DNA from: Diphasiastrum complanatum
Lineage: Eukaryota > Streptophyta > Lycopodiopsida > Lycopodiales > Lycopodiaceae
Direction: 5' to 3'
Length of the DNA stretch: 64,000 nucleotides
Assembly (NCBI GenBank): GCA_029204225.1
Contig: CM055095.1
Span: 61,361,910-61,425,909, forward strand
The translations under genes and the position numbers were made by a program. The notes below the pieces were generated by a model. That model worked only from the letters and a program-made list of their open reading frames with translations, had not been told where the DNA came from and did not search any database. This document shows, one piece after another, positions 1-15,900 of the stretch; position 1 is the first letter of the stretch; every line of letters begins with the position of its first letter.

Positions 1-81
1 AAAATGCTCACACCCATGGCTAGCAGAGGCATTCATCAACAATGAACAACCGTAAAGCCCAAACAGAGGGAGACTTCTTAC

Positions 82-187
82 CTTTGGTCACAGTAGCCTT
101 CCTACGATAACTCTTCCTTTGGTATTTACAAATATCCTCTCCACCCAGCAGAGCCAGTAGCAGTAGAGAAGCAAACCAAGCAGTCAT
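82..187 (-). CDS. First coding exon of a probable secreted protein (gene continues off the left edge)
   Basis: On the minus strand an ATG at 187-185 opens a frame that starts MTAWFASLLLLALLGGEDIC, a typical cleavable signal peptide: short n-region, a leucine-rich hydrophobic core and a small-residue end. A basic stretch (KYQRKSYRRKATVTK) follows. The frame runs into a good splice donor (exon G, then GTAAGAAG) at 81-80, so the exon codes for 35 residues plus one base and the intron is phase 1. A TATA box sits about 60 nt upstream of the ATG, which supports this start. The mature protein is not recognisable from one exon. The product would enter the secretory pathway. The gene has the same orientation as the LRR gene and lies downstream of it. 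Signal peptide, donor and TATA box are seen; that the exon is real is inference. Confidence 0.5.
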
Positions 188-247
188 AGAGCAAGAAAGA
201 GAGGAGGAACGCAGAAAGAGTGAACCTTAGAGTTGTAGTCACTTCCT

Positions 248-255
248 CTTTTATA
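248..255 (-). promoter_or_regulatory. TATA box of the left-edge gene
   Basis: The minus strand reads TATAAAAG here, 61 nt before the ATG at 187. This spacing would leave a 5' UTR of about 30-40 nt. Confidence 0.5.
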
Positions 256-412
256 GAAGATTCAACACTTCTAGAAGCACCAGATGGTTGTAGATGCACA
301 TCGTTGGATCGAATCTGTATCATGTGCACAATTAAAAGCAACTTTCCCACCAAAAAAACAATTTAGAACGTTACGAAGGGCAAATAAAGTGCAATATAAT
401 ATCGGAGAGTCC

Positions 413-3364
<2,952 letters not shown>

Positions 3365-3370
3365 TTTATT
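3365..3370 (-). terminator. Polyadenylation signal of the LRR gene
   Basis: The minus strand reads AATAAA 71 nt past the stop codon of the last LRR exon, in a T/A-rich context. It is the first canonical signal after the stop. Confidence 0.5.
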
Positions 3371-3440
3371 TACAGTTTTAGCTTCGATCTCCCAGAATAA
3401 GGCCAAATACATAGTATGTATTGACTGATACTATACAATT

Positions 3441-3625
3441 TCATTGATCCAGATGCACGACACAAAGGTTTGGTGATGTGGACTGAAGCTCCTCCACAGC
3501 TGCCAATGACACTTTGCAAGATTGCAAAGCAAGGGAGGTCAAATTCTTCAAAGGACGAAGATGCTGCAAGCCAGCATTGCTGATTCCCGAGTTTGCAATG
3601 TTAAGAGACACCAGTTTGGTCATTC
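3441..3625 (-). CDS. LRR gene exon 13, last coding exon with stop
   Basis: Acceptor CATGCTGCAG. The exon encodes [19 protein letters not shown], then [16 protein letters not shown] and the tail [11 protein letters not shown], ending in TGA at 3443-3441. The C-terminal cap matches the family's end. A polyadenylation signal follows 71 nt downstream. Confidence 0.93.
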
Positions 3626-3969
3626 CTGCAGCATGAAATAATGTGAAACAAACTTCACATAGGCATGACAGCCATTGATATAGTATATTTTGGCTGATAA
3701 GATGATATAGCTATATATGGATGTTATTTAGGATAAAGTCCAACTCAGCAAAAGGAAACATACAGTGGCAAGGAAAACCAAGAAGTGTAGATATACATTC
3801 ATGATCGTCCTACTCTAACAACCTTGACTATGTCTTAAAAATATGCTGCTTGTCTGGATATTTTGAAATATTAGAAGTTGCAAGAACCTTCAAGATTAAG
3901 AACAGTTCAAACAAGCTAGCAATATGGCATGCTCAGTTGAAGGATCATACAATGTACCATATGCCTACA

Positions 3970-4056
<87 letters not shown>

Positions 4057-4231
4057 CAGAAATATAGTGAAGAGATTTGTCGGTTAAGTGGCAGTTTTGT
4101 GAGACATTTAAAGACGTCAAATTTGTAAGATATTTTAGATTCTTGATGCCTTCATCCGTTATGCCACCACTACACAGCTCCAAAGTCTGTAACTTTTTCA
4201 AATCTGAAAATGCAAGAAACTCCTATTAGTA

Positions 4232-4313
<82 letters not shown>

Positions 4314-4377
4314 CTAGGTTGAGAAAGGCTTTGGGAGCTCGAGCGCCTACCCAAAGCTATTCTATCCCAACGTAGGG

Positions 4378-4439
<62 letters not shown>

Positions 4440-7400
4440 GTCGAAGGCTTGTTGTTCCAAAGTCAGATATTCGAGCTCCAAAAAGGTCCAGATGTGTTAA
4501 CTCAGTCAGATCTGTACCAGAACATGAAAACTATGACAATTAAGTACATATAGTTCCACTTCAAAAATAAGATACTGTTGTTCGTCAAAACACATCATCA
4601 TCTGTTCATGATTACAACTACAAAGTTCCAGCATAACTTAGAAAAAAAATGCTCTGATGGCTGTAAGATTGTTCTGCTTAATCTCCAAAGTGGAAAAAGG
4701 AGGAACACTGATCTTTCAAACAGTTGACTTTGTAATGTGCACCCTTACTTGTAAGAGTCACGAGGCCAGAATCTGTGACATGACGAGAGTCGAGATTCAA
4801 CAACTTCAGGGATGTTAGTGTTGAGAGTTTCTGTAGTCCACTATCGGACACTGACGTGAAAGACAAATTCAGGCTTACAAGTTTTTTCAGCCCTGCAATA
4901 GAAGAAGAATGAAAAGCCTCAGTATATGATAAATAAGATTCAAAAATCTTATTCAAATTTCCCACACCTTATGTAAATTCCAGCTCTGGTAAACCCTAAT
5001 AAAGATTATAGTGGTGCAACACAGTGACCAGGGGAATGGAAACACAGTCATCATTATGCATTCTGAAAATGATGACATAGTGACCTAATGCTATTAAAAT
5101 GTTTAAATCATATATTGTACAAGCAAAATTAGAAATTGTACAATATAAGTAGTGTGAAAGTAATCCAGATCTGTTAGATAAGTCACACGCTAAAGTTTAA
5201 TGTGAAAGTAATCCAGATCTGTTAGATAAGTCACATGCTAAAGTTTACTGTGAATGATCGTTACAAAATAAGATGCTCTAAATTTTAAAAGGTCTTCCAC
5301 ATCCAGAGAGTTGAAAAATTCAAAAATCAATAAGATACAATGAACAAAACAGAAGGCTCGAAGGCTTTCCAAAATCTAGAGGCTGATAACTAAATGATGC
5401 ACGTCACACCAATGCTCAAGCAGGATCGAGGGTAGGTGATATCTGTTTAGATAAACTTAGGGCCCTGAACATCAAAATCAGCTTGTGTGTCACACTAAAT
5501 GTTCCTATGTATTGCTCTCCCCACCACAGTCATGTGAACCATCCTCAAGCTGTAACGAGCACCAGCAACACCAAGAAATGTCCGGCTCTTAGGTTGTTCA
5601 CAGGACCGGGGTTATAAGGGCCACTATCTTGGTAAGATACTGCTTATGTCAATTTGCCCTTCATTTTCTGAATTAAAAAATTAACATTAATTTCACCAGA
5701 TTATTAATAAGAAGCAGAGACATTCATTCAATAGCTTACGTTTTGGATTCCTCTTTTGAGTCCTTCATAGGAGACTCGTTGCTCTTCCTTATAGGGGATC
5801 AACTGTTTACTATATTTAATGTTCTTTCAATATTCTAAATTTGAGGATGTTATTCGATTAATCAATTATGGACTATTGTGCTTAGTGTGATGCTAAATCT
5901 GTAATTGAGTTTATAACATGGTATAAGAACACTTTCTAGTGCACGCGGAGGATAGATATTCCAGCTATTAATCTACTCATGGCCTCTAGACTCAACATTC
6001 AGTGCCTACTTATTTGTACAGTGATTTGAATCTTTCTTTCACTATGGTGGTCTGATTCAAATCTGATAGCTGCATTGGATTCCCAAATCGTCAAGCTTCT
6101 TGTGTGTTTTCTGGCGAGGAAAGTTCAAACGACTAATATTTTGAAAGCACTTGTGGATCAAGGGGCACCAAAACAGACAGAGACAACATGTCACTCAAAG
6201 TTCTCTTCAAATAGTTTTTGCGAAATGAAAATTTCATCATCGAGGGGTGCTTTTATTGATACATGACTTTTGTGTTCAGAATTTGAATCAATTTGCTTGT
6301 TCTCTATTTTTTGATAATCGTTGAAATCCATTTCCTAACCATTTTGACATGCTAGAAGTGAAGTTATTTGAAAATTAAATTTCGATTAAACTAGGAATAG
6401 TCTGTTTTCTGTTTTAGAAGATTCTGTTCAGTTTTTCAGGGGATCTTCACACAAGTTGCAATTCAACAAGTTCATAGCACTTTAAAGTTCGTCCATCAGA
6501 AATTTCAATCACAAGATCATGCCAGTCAAAGTCTGATTGAAACGAAATTCATTTGTTTAAGATTTTTGTTCCTTCAATGAACTAGTTATTTGACTTGTTT
6601 TGGATTTATTTAGTTTTACTTATTATATTTTGTTTGTTCTTTATAAAACAGTAGCTTTTTCTTTTCTTTTTGCCTCCACGTGACCATAACAAGTCTATTC
6701 TTGTATATACTGGATCTTTGAAAATGACTACTCCCTTTTTTAACAGTCTTTTCAATGATTCTAAAGATCAAAACATTTGCTTCAAGCTCTTTGTTGCAGG
6801 GATTTCCATACATACAGCTTGTTGATTGAGGGATAGATTTTCTACTACACAGATGACATTTCCATATTTATTTCATGTACCTATAGCAGGATATGATCAG
6901 AACTTTTATAGATCGTACTGAATGGTTCTTAACACTTTCCCAAGCTCTTGTACACATTGCCATTGAGGGAGTTGTTTTAGTGCTTTCTAGCCTATTAGCC
7001 TATTATTTAGTGTTTATCACCCTTACTCCTGGCTCTTACTTTCTGTTCATATTGCCCATTGCTTTACCCCTCATTATCTGTGGCGGTCAGTCTGATGCTC
7101 GTCCTAGTCGTGCTCCTGCCCCTTTTTCCAGTGATAACACAACAATTAGGATGTATACATGAGGTACATACTATCTTCGTAAGGGCTACATGTGAGATCA
7201 TTGTGACTCAGCATATACATGAGCCACCTATTCAGTATGCTGCAGAGCATGCATATCGAGAGCTTCTGAGGGTGTTCCCACTAAGATACATACGATTCCC
7301 ATTGTGGTTGATAAGCCACATGATCACAATGATCTACCACAAGAGGTGCATCATATTCCTATCGCTATTGTTCCAATCGTTGTTGTGAATCAGATGCAGA

Positions 7401-10400
7401 TCAATGCTATGACTCACATAAATGCATTCGTAGTTATTAGAATCGTAGCAGGGGCCAAGACTAGTTTTCCTCTAAGGGTTATTCTACAGGATAGTGTTCC
7501 AGCAGTATTGTAACAGATTATGATACAGCTTGACCAATCTAAGTAGACCCATTTTTGCTTCTTGCTGTGTGGTTATGTGTGGTCTATAGGCCTAGCTTGG
7601 AAAACTTTTACACCAGTTCCTGGTGATAGTGATTGGCACTCATTGTCAGTGTTTATTGAAGATTAGGTAGAAAATATATAGGAGCAGAGCATAGTGTGTC
7701 CAGTACTAGATGTGTCCTCCAAATAAGGGCTAGGTGTGTATGCGTAGGTCCCATACTCGATGAGTAGGAGTGACAAGGGGAAGGAGTGCTAGGGACACGT
7801 GACGAGTCCCCTGCAATTGCCCACCAATTGCAGGGGAAAGGACCACTGGGTATAGGGGGTGCACAAGTATACATAGGATTTTCAACCACTCCCAATGATC
7901 ATTATGAGGGTACAAATGGACTGATGTATAGAGCGCACGACTAGTTGGTTAGTGGACAATTGGTCCTTTGGTGTTTCTAGATCTCTTGCATTGGTTTTTC
8001 CACTGTTTTTGATAATGTATTGTGTAATATCATCAAAGAAAGAAAAGATGGATTGAGGCAGCTTTTGGATCAAGTTGTTGATTTTTTATGATCGGTAGAT
8101 GGGCAGATCAAAAAATGGACTTATCAAGGACTACACCCATCTGTAAACGTCTCAATTAATTAAGCAAATGGAAGAGGAAGAAGTGGAAAGGCAATTGGCG
8201 GAGTACTAAAAAAAAGAGCAGATCACTTAAGAGCACAATAGTTGTTGAGGGTAAAACATCCAAGAGTACACTTGTTGAGGATGAGATGTCTAGAAGTACA
8301 TTAAATAAAGTTGGATAGGCACATGCTAGAAGTGCCAAGTGAACGAGAACATTTGATAATAAGGAGAGCCTTTTGCATCAATTGAAGATTCCATTTGATG
8401 GATTCTGTCGTTAGAATGCTCAAGACACAAGTGTACAACTGTGTGTAGATGATCATGGACCAATTGGCCACAATGGCTCATTTTAACTCCAACCAAGTAA
8501 AGTGTGAAAACTCTTGAGTTGGCAAGGCTATTCGTGGAGGAGATTTCCAGGCTTTATTAGATGCTAGCCAATATTCTTAGCGACCGGGACAACATCTTTG
8601 ACAATCACTTTTCGATGGCTGAGTTTAATAAGTTGAGTATGAGAACCACAAAGCATCCACAATCATATGGCTAAACACAGAGGGTTAGTTAGGTCATGGA
8701 AGATAAGCTAAAGCCTAAGAGCACATGTCTACAAGAAGCAAACTAATTGAGAAGTGTCTTCCAGTTTTAGAATCTTCTAACAAAGGCAAGTATGCTTGTT
8801 TGTGTTAACATATGAATTTCATAAAAGGTCACCAATAATAATAAGGTTTAAAAAGGAAACAATGCAATAAAAAGGGAATTTCTCAAGTACAAAAACCACA
8901 TCACTATCAGGATATAAGACGGCCACTCGTCCCACGCGTCCCTGGCGTTCTTGCCACTTTTTCCCCTACTGGCCTATAATTCATGAAATAATAGTTGAAT
9001 TTGGTAATAGTCTTCTCGAGATTCCCTACTTGCAACTTGATAATATAACTCGTGCAGACAAGAATCAAACGGTGTTAGCATATTTGTCGATATTGGTTGC
9101 TTTGATGATTTCTAAGAAAATCAAAATAGGATTCTTACTGGTGGGTCACACTGATGATCAGATTGATCAAAATATTTAGCTGCTTTTCTAAAAAATTAAG
9201 ATGAAAATTCTTTACCAATATTAAAAAGTATTATCAAGGAGTCCTACAAGCCCAAACCAAATGTGTTATTATTTTGACGCACGTTGGATTTTAGAGACTA
9301 CGTCAAAATGTCTTAACAATCTTGTGTACAACCAATCAATGATATTAGTTTTTAGCATCAACCAAAATTGAAAATAATGATAAAGGCATCATATTGTTGT
9401 GGGGAAAGCGGTTTTCGAATTCTATTGCATGGTTACCTTCTGAAGGGGTCCATATTTTACGTAATGTGCCTTCTGCTTAGGTTAAGTTTGCGCCTTCGTA
9501 TCATCTAACATCCACTCTAGAAGAGCAAAAAGCTCAAAGAGAACAACATTCAGTTAATCCATTTGTAGCATTGAATTTTTTGGAATCAACCATTCAAGTA
9601 GCATGATTGCCCACACCCATCTTAGCCCGCCCGGCAGATTCTCCTATGCTTCCCATTTCACTATCTTATCCTCCACAAATGTTCTCTTGTAAGCATAGGG
9701 CCCATAATACGCTCTTCCCCCTCAACAAAATGCATAGTTGCACTTGCGATTCTAGAATCGCGACTCGCAAATCGCTGTCAAAAAAAATAGCGATTTCCTG
9801 CGAATCGCCATTTTCTTTTTGTTCTCTAAATTGCACCAAAAAAAAAATTTCATTCTGCGAATCGTGTTTCGCTGCAACTATGACAAAATGTTTCTTGATC
9901 TTGGTTCCAAGAACATATATTTCACAATTCCATTTTTCTTTTGGTAGGAAGGCACATATAATCCTTAAAGAGCGTACTTACAAAACCAAGAAGGTGCTTG
10001 TACTTTTCTCTATGGAAGGATTGCCTTCAACATGCAAACAACCTTCATTACACTTTGCGCCATTTTCATTTGATATTTAGAAGTTGAACAATACACTTTG
10101 TGAGTTGAAAGGAGTTAGTGCAATGTTCAATTAGAACTGGCATTTGATTGGAGCTATTGATTACTAAAGATCACGTACAAAGCCCAAGTCACTATTTGGT
10201 GCATTGCCTCTGTAAATTGGGTAAATTGGGGAAGTCTTATGTAATTACTAATAACCCATATAATACCTCCCCAAAAACTCATATATATGGTAGAAGTGTT
10301 TTTTTAGTTAGATGATGGTAGCTTTGAGTGGTAGTCATGGTAGCAATCAAACGTTTCAAACGTCCAAACGAAAAAATCAACCAAACGATTGAAAACTTTT

Positions 10401-12902
10401 TTCAAACTTTCGAAAAAAAATGAACTTTTTTTATATTTTGTAGGAAAAATTGCTCAATACTTGTTATACAATAAAAAAAGACTACGTCAAGGAGCATAGG
10501 AGCAGGCACAACCTTGTGATGGTGTTGCAAATAGGCATAGAACCCACGGTTCTCAGAACCGTGGGTTCTGGGAACCGTGGCAGGAACCACGGTTCCTTGA
10601 ACCGTGGTACGGTCCACCTAAATAATTAATTAATTAGTTAATTAATTTCCTAAATTTCCCCCCCAAAACCCCTTATAGCTCGTTTTTTGACCCTCCTTTC
10701 TCATTTTTTGACCCCATTAATTAATTTAGTAAAAAAATGCCAATTTTTTTCAGAAAAAGCAGATTTGTAGGAAGACAAATCTGTTTTTTCTGAAAAAAAT
10801 TTGGCATTTTTCAAGGATTTTTTTGGGGGTGGGACCAAAAAAAAAGTTAATTAATTCTGCCACGGTTCACACGGTTCTCCTTAAAAAAAATTGTGAACCG
10901 TACGGTTCTGAGAACCGTAGTGAACCGTTAACGGTTCACTGATGCTATGCAAATAGGTGACAAATAAGCCGAAAATAGATGTAAATGGATTGTATTATGA
11001 TTATACGCCTGGAATTTTCTCAGGAAAAGATAAAGTGAAAATCCAATTAGGAAGTGGTTACATGGGGTGTTCAAAAATATATTAGGAGAACCTAGGTCTA
11101 ACTTGATAAAGATAGTAAATGTAAATTGCAAAGAAAATTACTTCCTCTAGAATCTAAAGGTCGAAAATCTGCTTAACGTACTCCAAATAAAGTGTATGTA
11201 AGCAACCTATGATGAGGGTTGATAGACAATTGTGTTTCTACAAAATTGTCTTTGCGCAAAAAGCAAATGTCGATTTCATGAGGCTAGGCTTATATGAATA
11301 TGATTCTAAAAGCCAACTAAATGCCCAGAATCCTATTTTGTAACAAAGTCACAAAGACAATCTCTCAAAGTAGCATAATAGATTTGGAGGGATATCAATC
11401 ACCAGAGAGAAAATTCAAAGCATCATTTCCAACTTCTGTATCTGAAAGATCCAAATGTTGCAGATTTGTAAGTCCTGCCATAAGTAACATATTTACAATA
11501 AATGAGTGAATGTAGCACATTATTCTTAGAAACCTGCTTTGATAAAAAAAAATAGCTGAGTGACTTCCAAAAATTTTATTGAAGGGTAGATATGTCTTAG
11601 TCCTCTTCCTGAATGTGATATTTGAGTCAAAATACTTAGCAACAAGCAAACAAAACCTTGGTATATTCACGCTAAGATGTAAGATGCATCAATAACATAA
11701 AATCTCACTTGGAAGTGCTCACATCTCACATTGCAAGTTCTAGTTTTTAGTACTTTCTGGAATGATGCTAACATAATGAAAAATTTGCCACAACCAAAGG
11801 TAAAATAAAATTAGAACCTTTCTCTTTTGCAAGTTTATCATATATTTATTATGATAAGTGATAGATGAGAAAAGGGATTTTCCATGCGATATATTTTTAT
11901 GAATGTTTGTCTTCCCACTTTCTTGATGGAAAATCTCATTTCCCTGTTTAAAATCCCCCAACACGGAAATGGGTGTAGAAAACTACTTGGTGACCATGCC
12001 AAATCACTTTCCTCCTAGAAATTCCTCAATATGTACATGTCAAATATGCAAGGTCCATTCCAAAACATGATCCGGGAAACCTGAATAGCGTTTCGCGCAT
12101 TGTGGCAATCTTTTTTTTTGAAGTTTTAAATTTTCTGCTGGTTTTTATGGGTCTTTGATAGCTTTTTGGGTGGTTTTGGTTTTTATTAGGTTTTTTTGGT
12201 TTATACTTGATTTTTGTGGCTTTAAAGATTTTTAGGGTTTTTTTTGGTTGAATATTGGCATTGTTTTGTTTGATTTTTTCAGAGTTTTAGGGACAAATAA
12301 ATATAGGCGTTCAGGAAAGCGTTCCGTGCCCAGAATGCTCACCTTTCAGAATGTGAATGTAACAGAACGTGTTCTGCTGCATCCATAATACATGTTTCAT
12401 CCATTCAGGACACATTGTTTCTCAAAAGAAGGCTTACAAAACAATTTTTGGCTACCATTGACTTTGATGGCTGGGAAAACAACAAACTTGGCCCTGTATG
12501 GGGCCCCATGTTTCCTTTTTTGGCCCAGCTCATTTCTTTCTCATGCAGCTTCTTCACTACTGCCTCCATCATTTTGAGTGTCATTTCCCAGTTTACCATG
12601 TCCCTTGCAGTGTTTTTCTAGCGGAAATTTATTCCTGGTTTCCAAAAATTCAAACTCTTGTTGCCAACGTAATGTCATGACTGTGTTTGATCATAGTAGT
12701 GGTGGATTTGGAGGATGAAACCTGCTTATCGCCCATTGCTAAGTTGGCAGACAGGCAGGCAGGTTAGGGCAGGCAGGTGGCGCGAAGGTGACAGTTAGGT
12801 GGCCGGTGGCATCCAGGTGGCAGGCCAGCCAGGGTGCTAGGTGGCCAGCGCTAGGGCTAGGTGGCAGCGCGCTAGGGTGGCCAGCGCTAGGGCTAGGTGG
12901 CA

Positions 12903-12992
<90 letters not shown>

Positions 12993-15900
12993 CTCTCAAA
13001 TGCTTGATTCCTTCATCTGCAATTTTGCATGAGTCCAAATTCAAATTCTCTAGATTTGTTAGACCTGCATGTAAGGAAAATATGATTTAGCAGATACGCG
13101 AAGGTGTTCATGCTTTGAGTTTTGGAGTTCAAGCAATCTAGCTAATGAAACTAGTCTTAACTTGACCAAAGCTTGTTAAGTTCTGTGTAGATCATTTCTG
13201 GATTCTCAATTCAGTCTTTTTTCATTATTTTGGACCACAGAATGCTCAATTCTTAAAAAGTTACTAGCTACAGGATGAATCGAAAGTATAGTAAAGAATT
13301 AGAGAACGAGAATTAAAGAACAGGCCCAACACTACCTTCCAGACAAATCATGCCAGCATCTGTGATGCTGCTGTAACCCATATTGAGTGCTCTTAGTTTC
13401 AGAAGACCTGCAAGAGTTTCTGCTAAAAGTTATTTACAAATCAATTGACATTTCTAGAAAGATCCACTTACCTTTTAGAGAAATCTGGTAATAAAATTTC
13501 ACCGAAGGCATGAAACTGACTGAATAGGCCAGAAAATAGTTGTAAGGGACAAGCGTGTATTGCTTACTTGCAATCCTCACCTCCAAGTTTACGGCAGCCG
13601 GCATCTGAGATACAGCATGATCTGATGTTGAGAGATGTCAAGGATGTCAAACCTGCATACGTAGAAACAAGAACTGAACAACATAAGAAGCTTCATAGCA
13701 CAATTAATATGTGCCACAAAGGTAATGTAAAACACGAGCACCTTTCTAAGCAACTTGAAAATGGGCAGAGTTGGATGAACTCAGCAGTGACTCAACAGTT
13801 TCAATCTCAAGTGTAAGCCTTCGGGATTCTGCTATTCAAGATAACAGATGCTGCGAACTCTAACAGCTCTAATTTGGGAAAATGAACTGCGTAGTGTGAG
13901 TCAAACTCTCTGGGCAGTCTGTAAGTGTGGTTCATTCTCTCATTAGCATAATAAATGACCCTTTAACCAAAACGTTTTGTGATGTATTTGTTCCCAGTAT
14001 GGATAAAATCACTGAAGTTCCAGCTTCCACTCAAGAGTCAACACTTTTGCAATAAAGAGGTCCTCAACATTTAAGCTTTGTTTTGATTTGGGTGCCCCCA
14101 GCAGATTTAGAAGACCCAGTATTGAATTCTATCAGACCTTTGGATTATTTACAAGGAGCAGATAAAGTCAACAATATATTTTTTATGTACATAAGGAGGT
14201 CACATCCTAGAAGTCACTTTCTATAGACGAGATCATTCCTGAATAATAAAGACCTTTGAAACTTTTGAGACATGCTAACCTGAGATTGTATCCATGCATG
14301 CCGAACTCACTGGACAGCCCTCCATACTCAGACTTTGGAGCTTTTCTAGATCTGTAAAAACCAACGGTCGAGCAAATAGTAACACATCAAATCAAACTCA
14401 AAGTAAAAAGGCTGATCAAGGTGTTGTGCTCCTCAAATAAAATCTGGCTCTTCCTCTGAGCTCAGAGAGATTACTTCGTGATGAATGATCTAATAAATAC
14501 TCAATTGTTTCATAACTCTTGAAATTCTATGATTATGAAATGTCTTCCAGTCATCACAGTTTGACTCCAATTTCATGTGAATTGACATTTCTAGTTATAT
14601 GTCATCCTGATGCTACTACACCTAGCCAAGGATATAAAGACAAAGATACTTATCTACCAGGAAGCAACTTGCTCTCATCTATTGAATGCCCTTGAAACTT
14701 GGCCAGGCCCAATGAAGCCCACCACTCTGAACACCAGTCTTAAAAGCTACAATTGCTTGTCCAGAAGGCAAGAGATGGAAATTGAACAATCATGAAGAGA
14801 GCCGACGTTCTCTAAGAAGTAGTTCAAAAATCAACACAGATGGTAACTGTTAGCAGCAGTAGTTGCACCGTCTTGGAAAGTGTAGCACTAAATGTGAAAG
14901 CAGCCAATTATGTGAGTGATAGCTTCAGTGATTATTATAGAGGATAAGTCCCCGATCTCAAGCTCTCATTTGCATGCTTTACACACACCCCATTCAGTTC
15001 ACATCCTAGACTTCAATTTAATTTTAAAGAAAAATTGGTTCTTTATAGCATTGTTGATTCAAACAGTCAAAGTGCGTTGTAACTCGTTGGATTGTTGTGG
15101 AGAAAATGATGTCCAGAATTGTTCATGATCTAAGGAGATCGGGCGCCACTTTAAGCTATATATGCTACAAAGAGCACTTTCCTAAAAGAGTGCACTTGCC
15201 ACAGATTTATCCTAAGGATGTTGGCTGTTCTCAGGCTACCTTTGTCAAGTTATAAGAAACTTGTGGACAGTAAAGTCCACAATGAAGAAGATAGTATGGA
15301 TGGAACATGCAAAGAGGAAGATGAAAAAGTTGAAGCTGCTAGAAAGGAATGGAAAAAATAGAAAATCAAGCATTAAAGTATCTTCAATCAGGATAGATTT
15401 TTCAAGTATACATTTGTGTAAAAGTTTATTGTCCATCAAATAACCAATGCTAACAAAGAGGACGTATATCAGAGTTCTTTTGCACAACAAACTTGATTTT
15501 TCCATTTTGCAATCTTGAATTCCAAACTTGGAAGTTACGTAGCTGCATCAACTAGAAAAAACACACATTGTTTCATCAAGTAAATTGGATGATTGAAAGG
15601 TATGCTATCACAAGTGATAGAAAAATCATGGCAAAATTCTTCCAAAATGATTGTCAAGTGTTCCAGTCTAGTAGGAAAATATACGACAAGGACTCCTAGA
15701 AATTGTAATAAGAGGCCATGAGAACTCACAAGGTTTGGAGTGAGACGTTTTTTTTGCGGTGGAGAGTACGGTGGAGACATCTACGAGCAGTATGAAGTGC
15801 AAATGGTTCATGTAGACGTGCATGGACAACACATGTAAAGATCAACATTCATCATCAAACCAAAAAGGTCAAATAAGACGAGGAGATCTGGAAGTCGATA

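Noticed and set aside
4310-4380. 71-bp spacer between two GA arrays as a possible extra LRR exon
   Set aside because: It has almost the length of a 72-bp exon, but no frame gives the LxxLxxLxL pattern, and exons 11 and 12 already join in frame with a sequence typical of the family.
9607-10080. 157-codon plus-strand frame
   Set aside because: It runs through the 151-bp MITE and unrelated flanks. No domain or coding-like composition supports it.
13568-13816. 82-codon plus-strand frame
   Set aside because: Antisense of LRR exon 6 and intron sequence.
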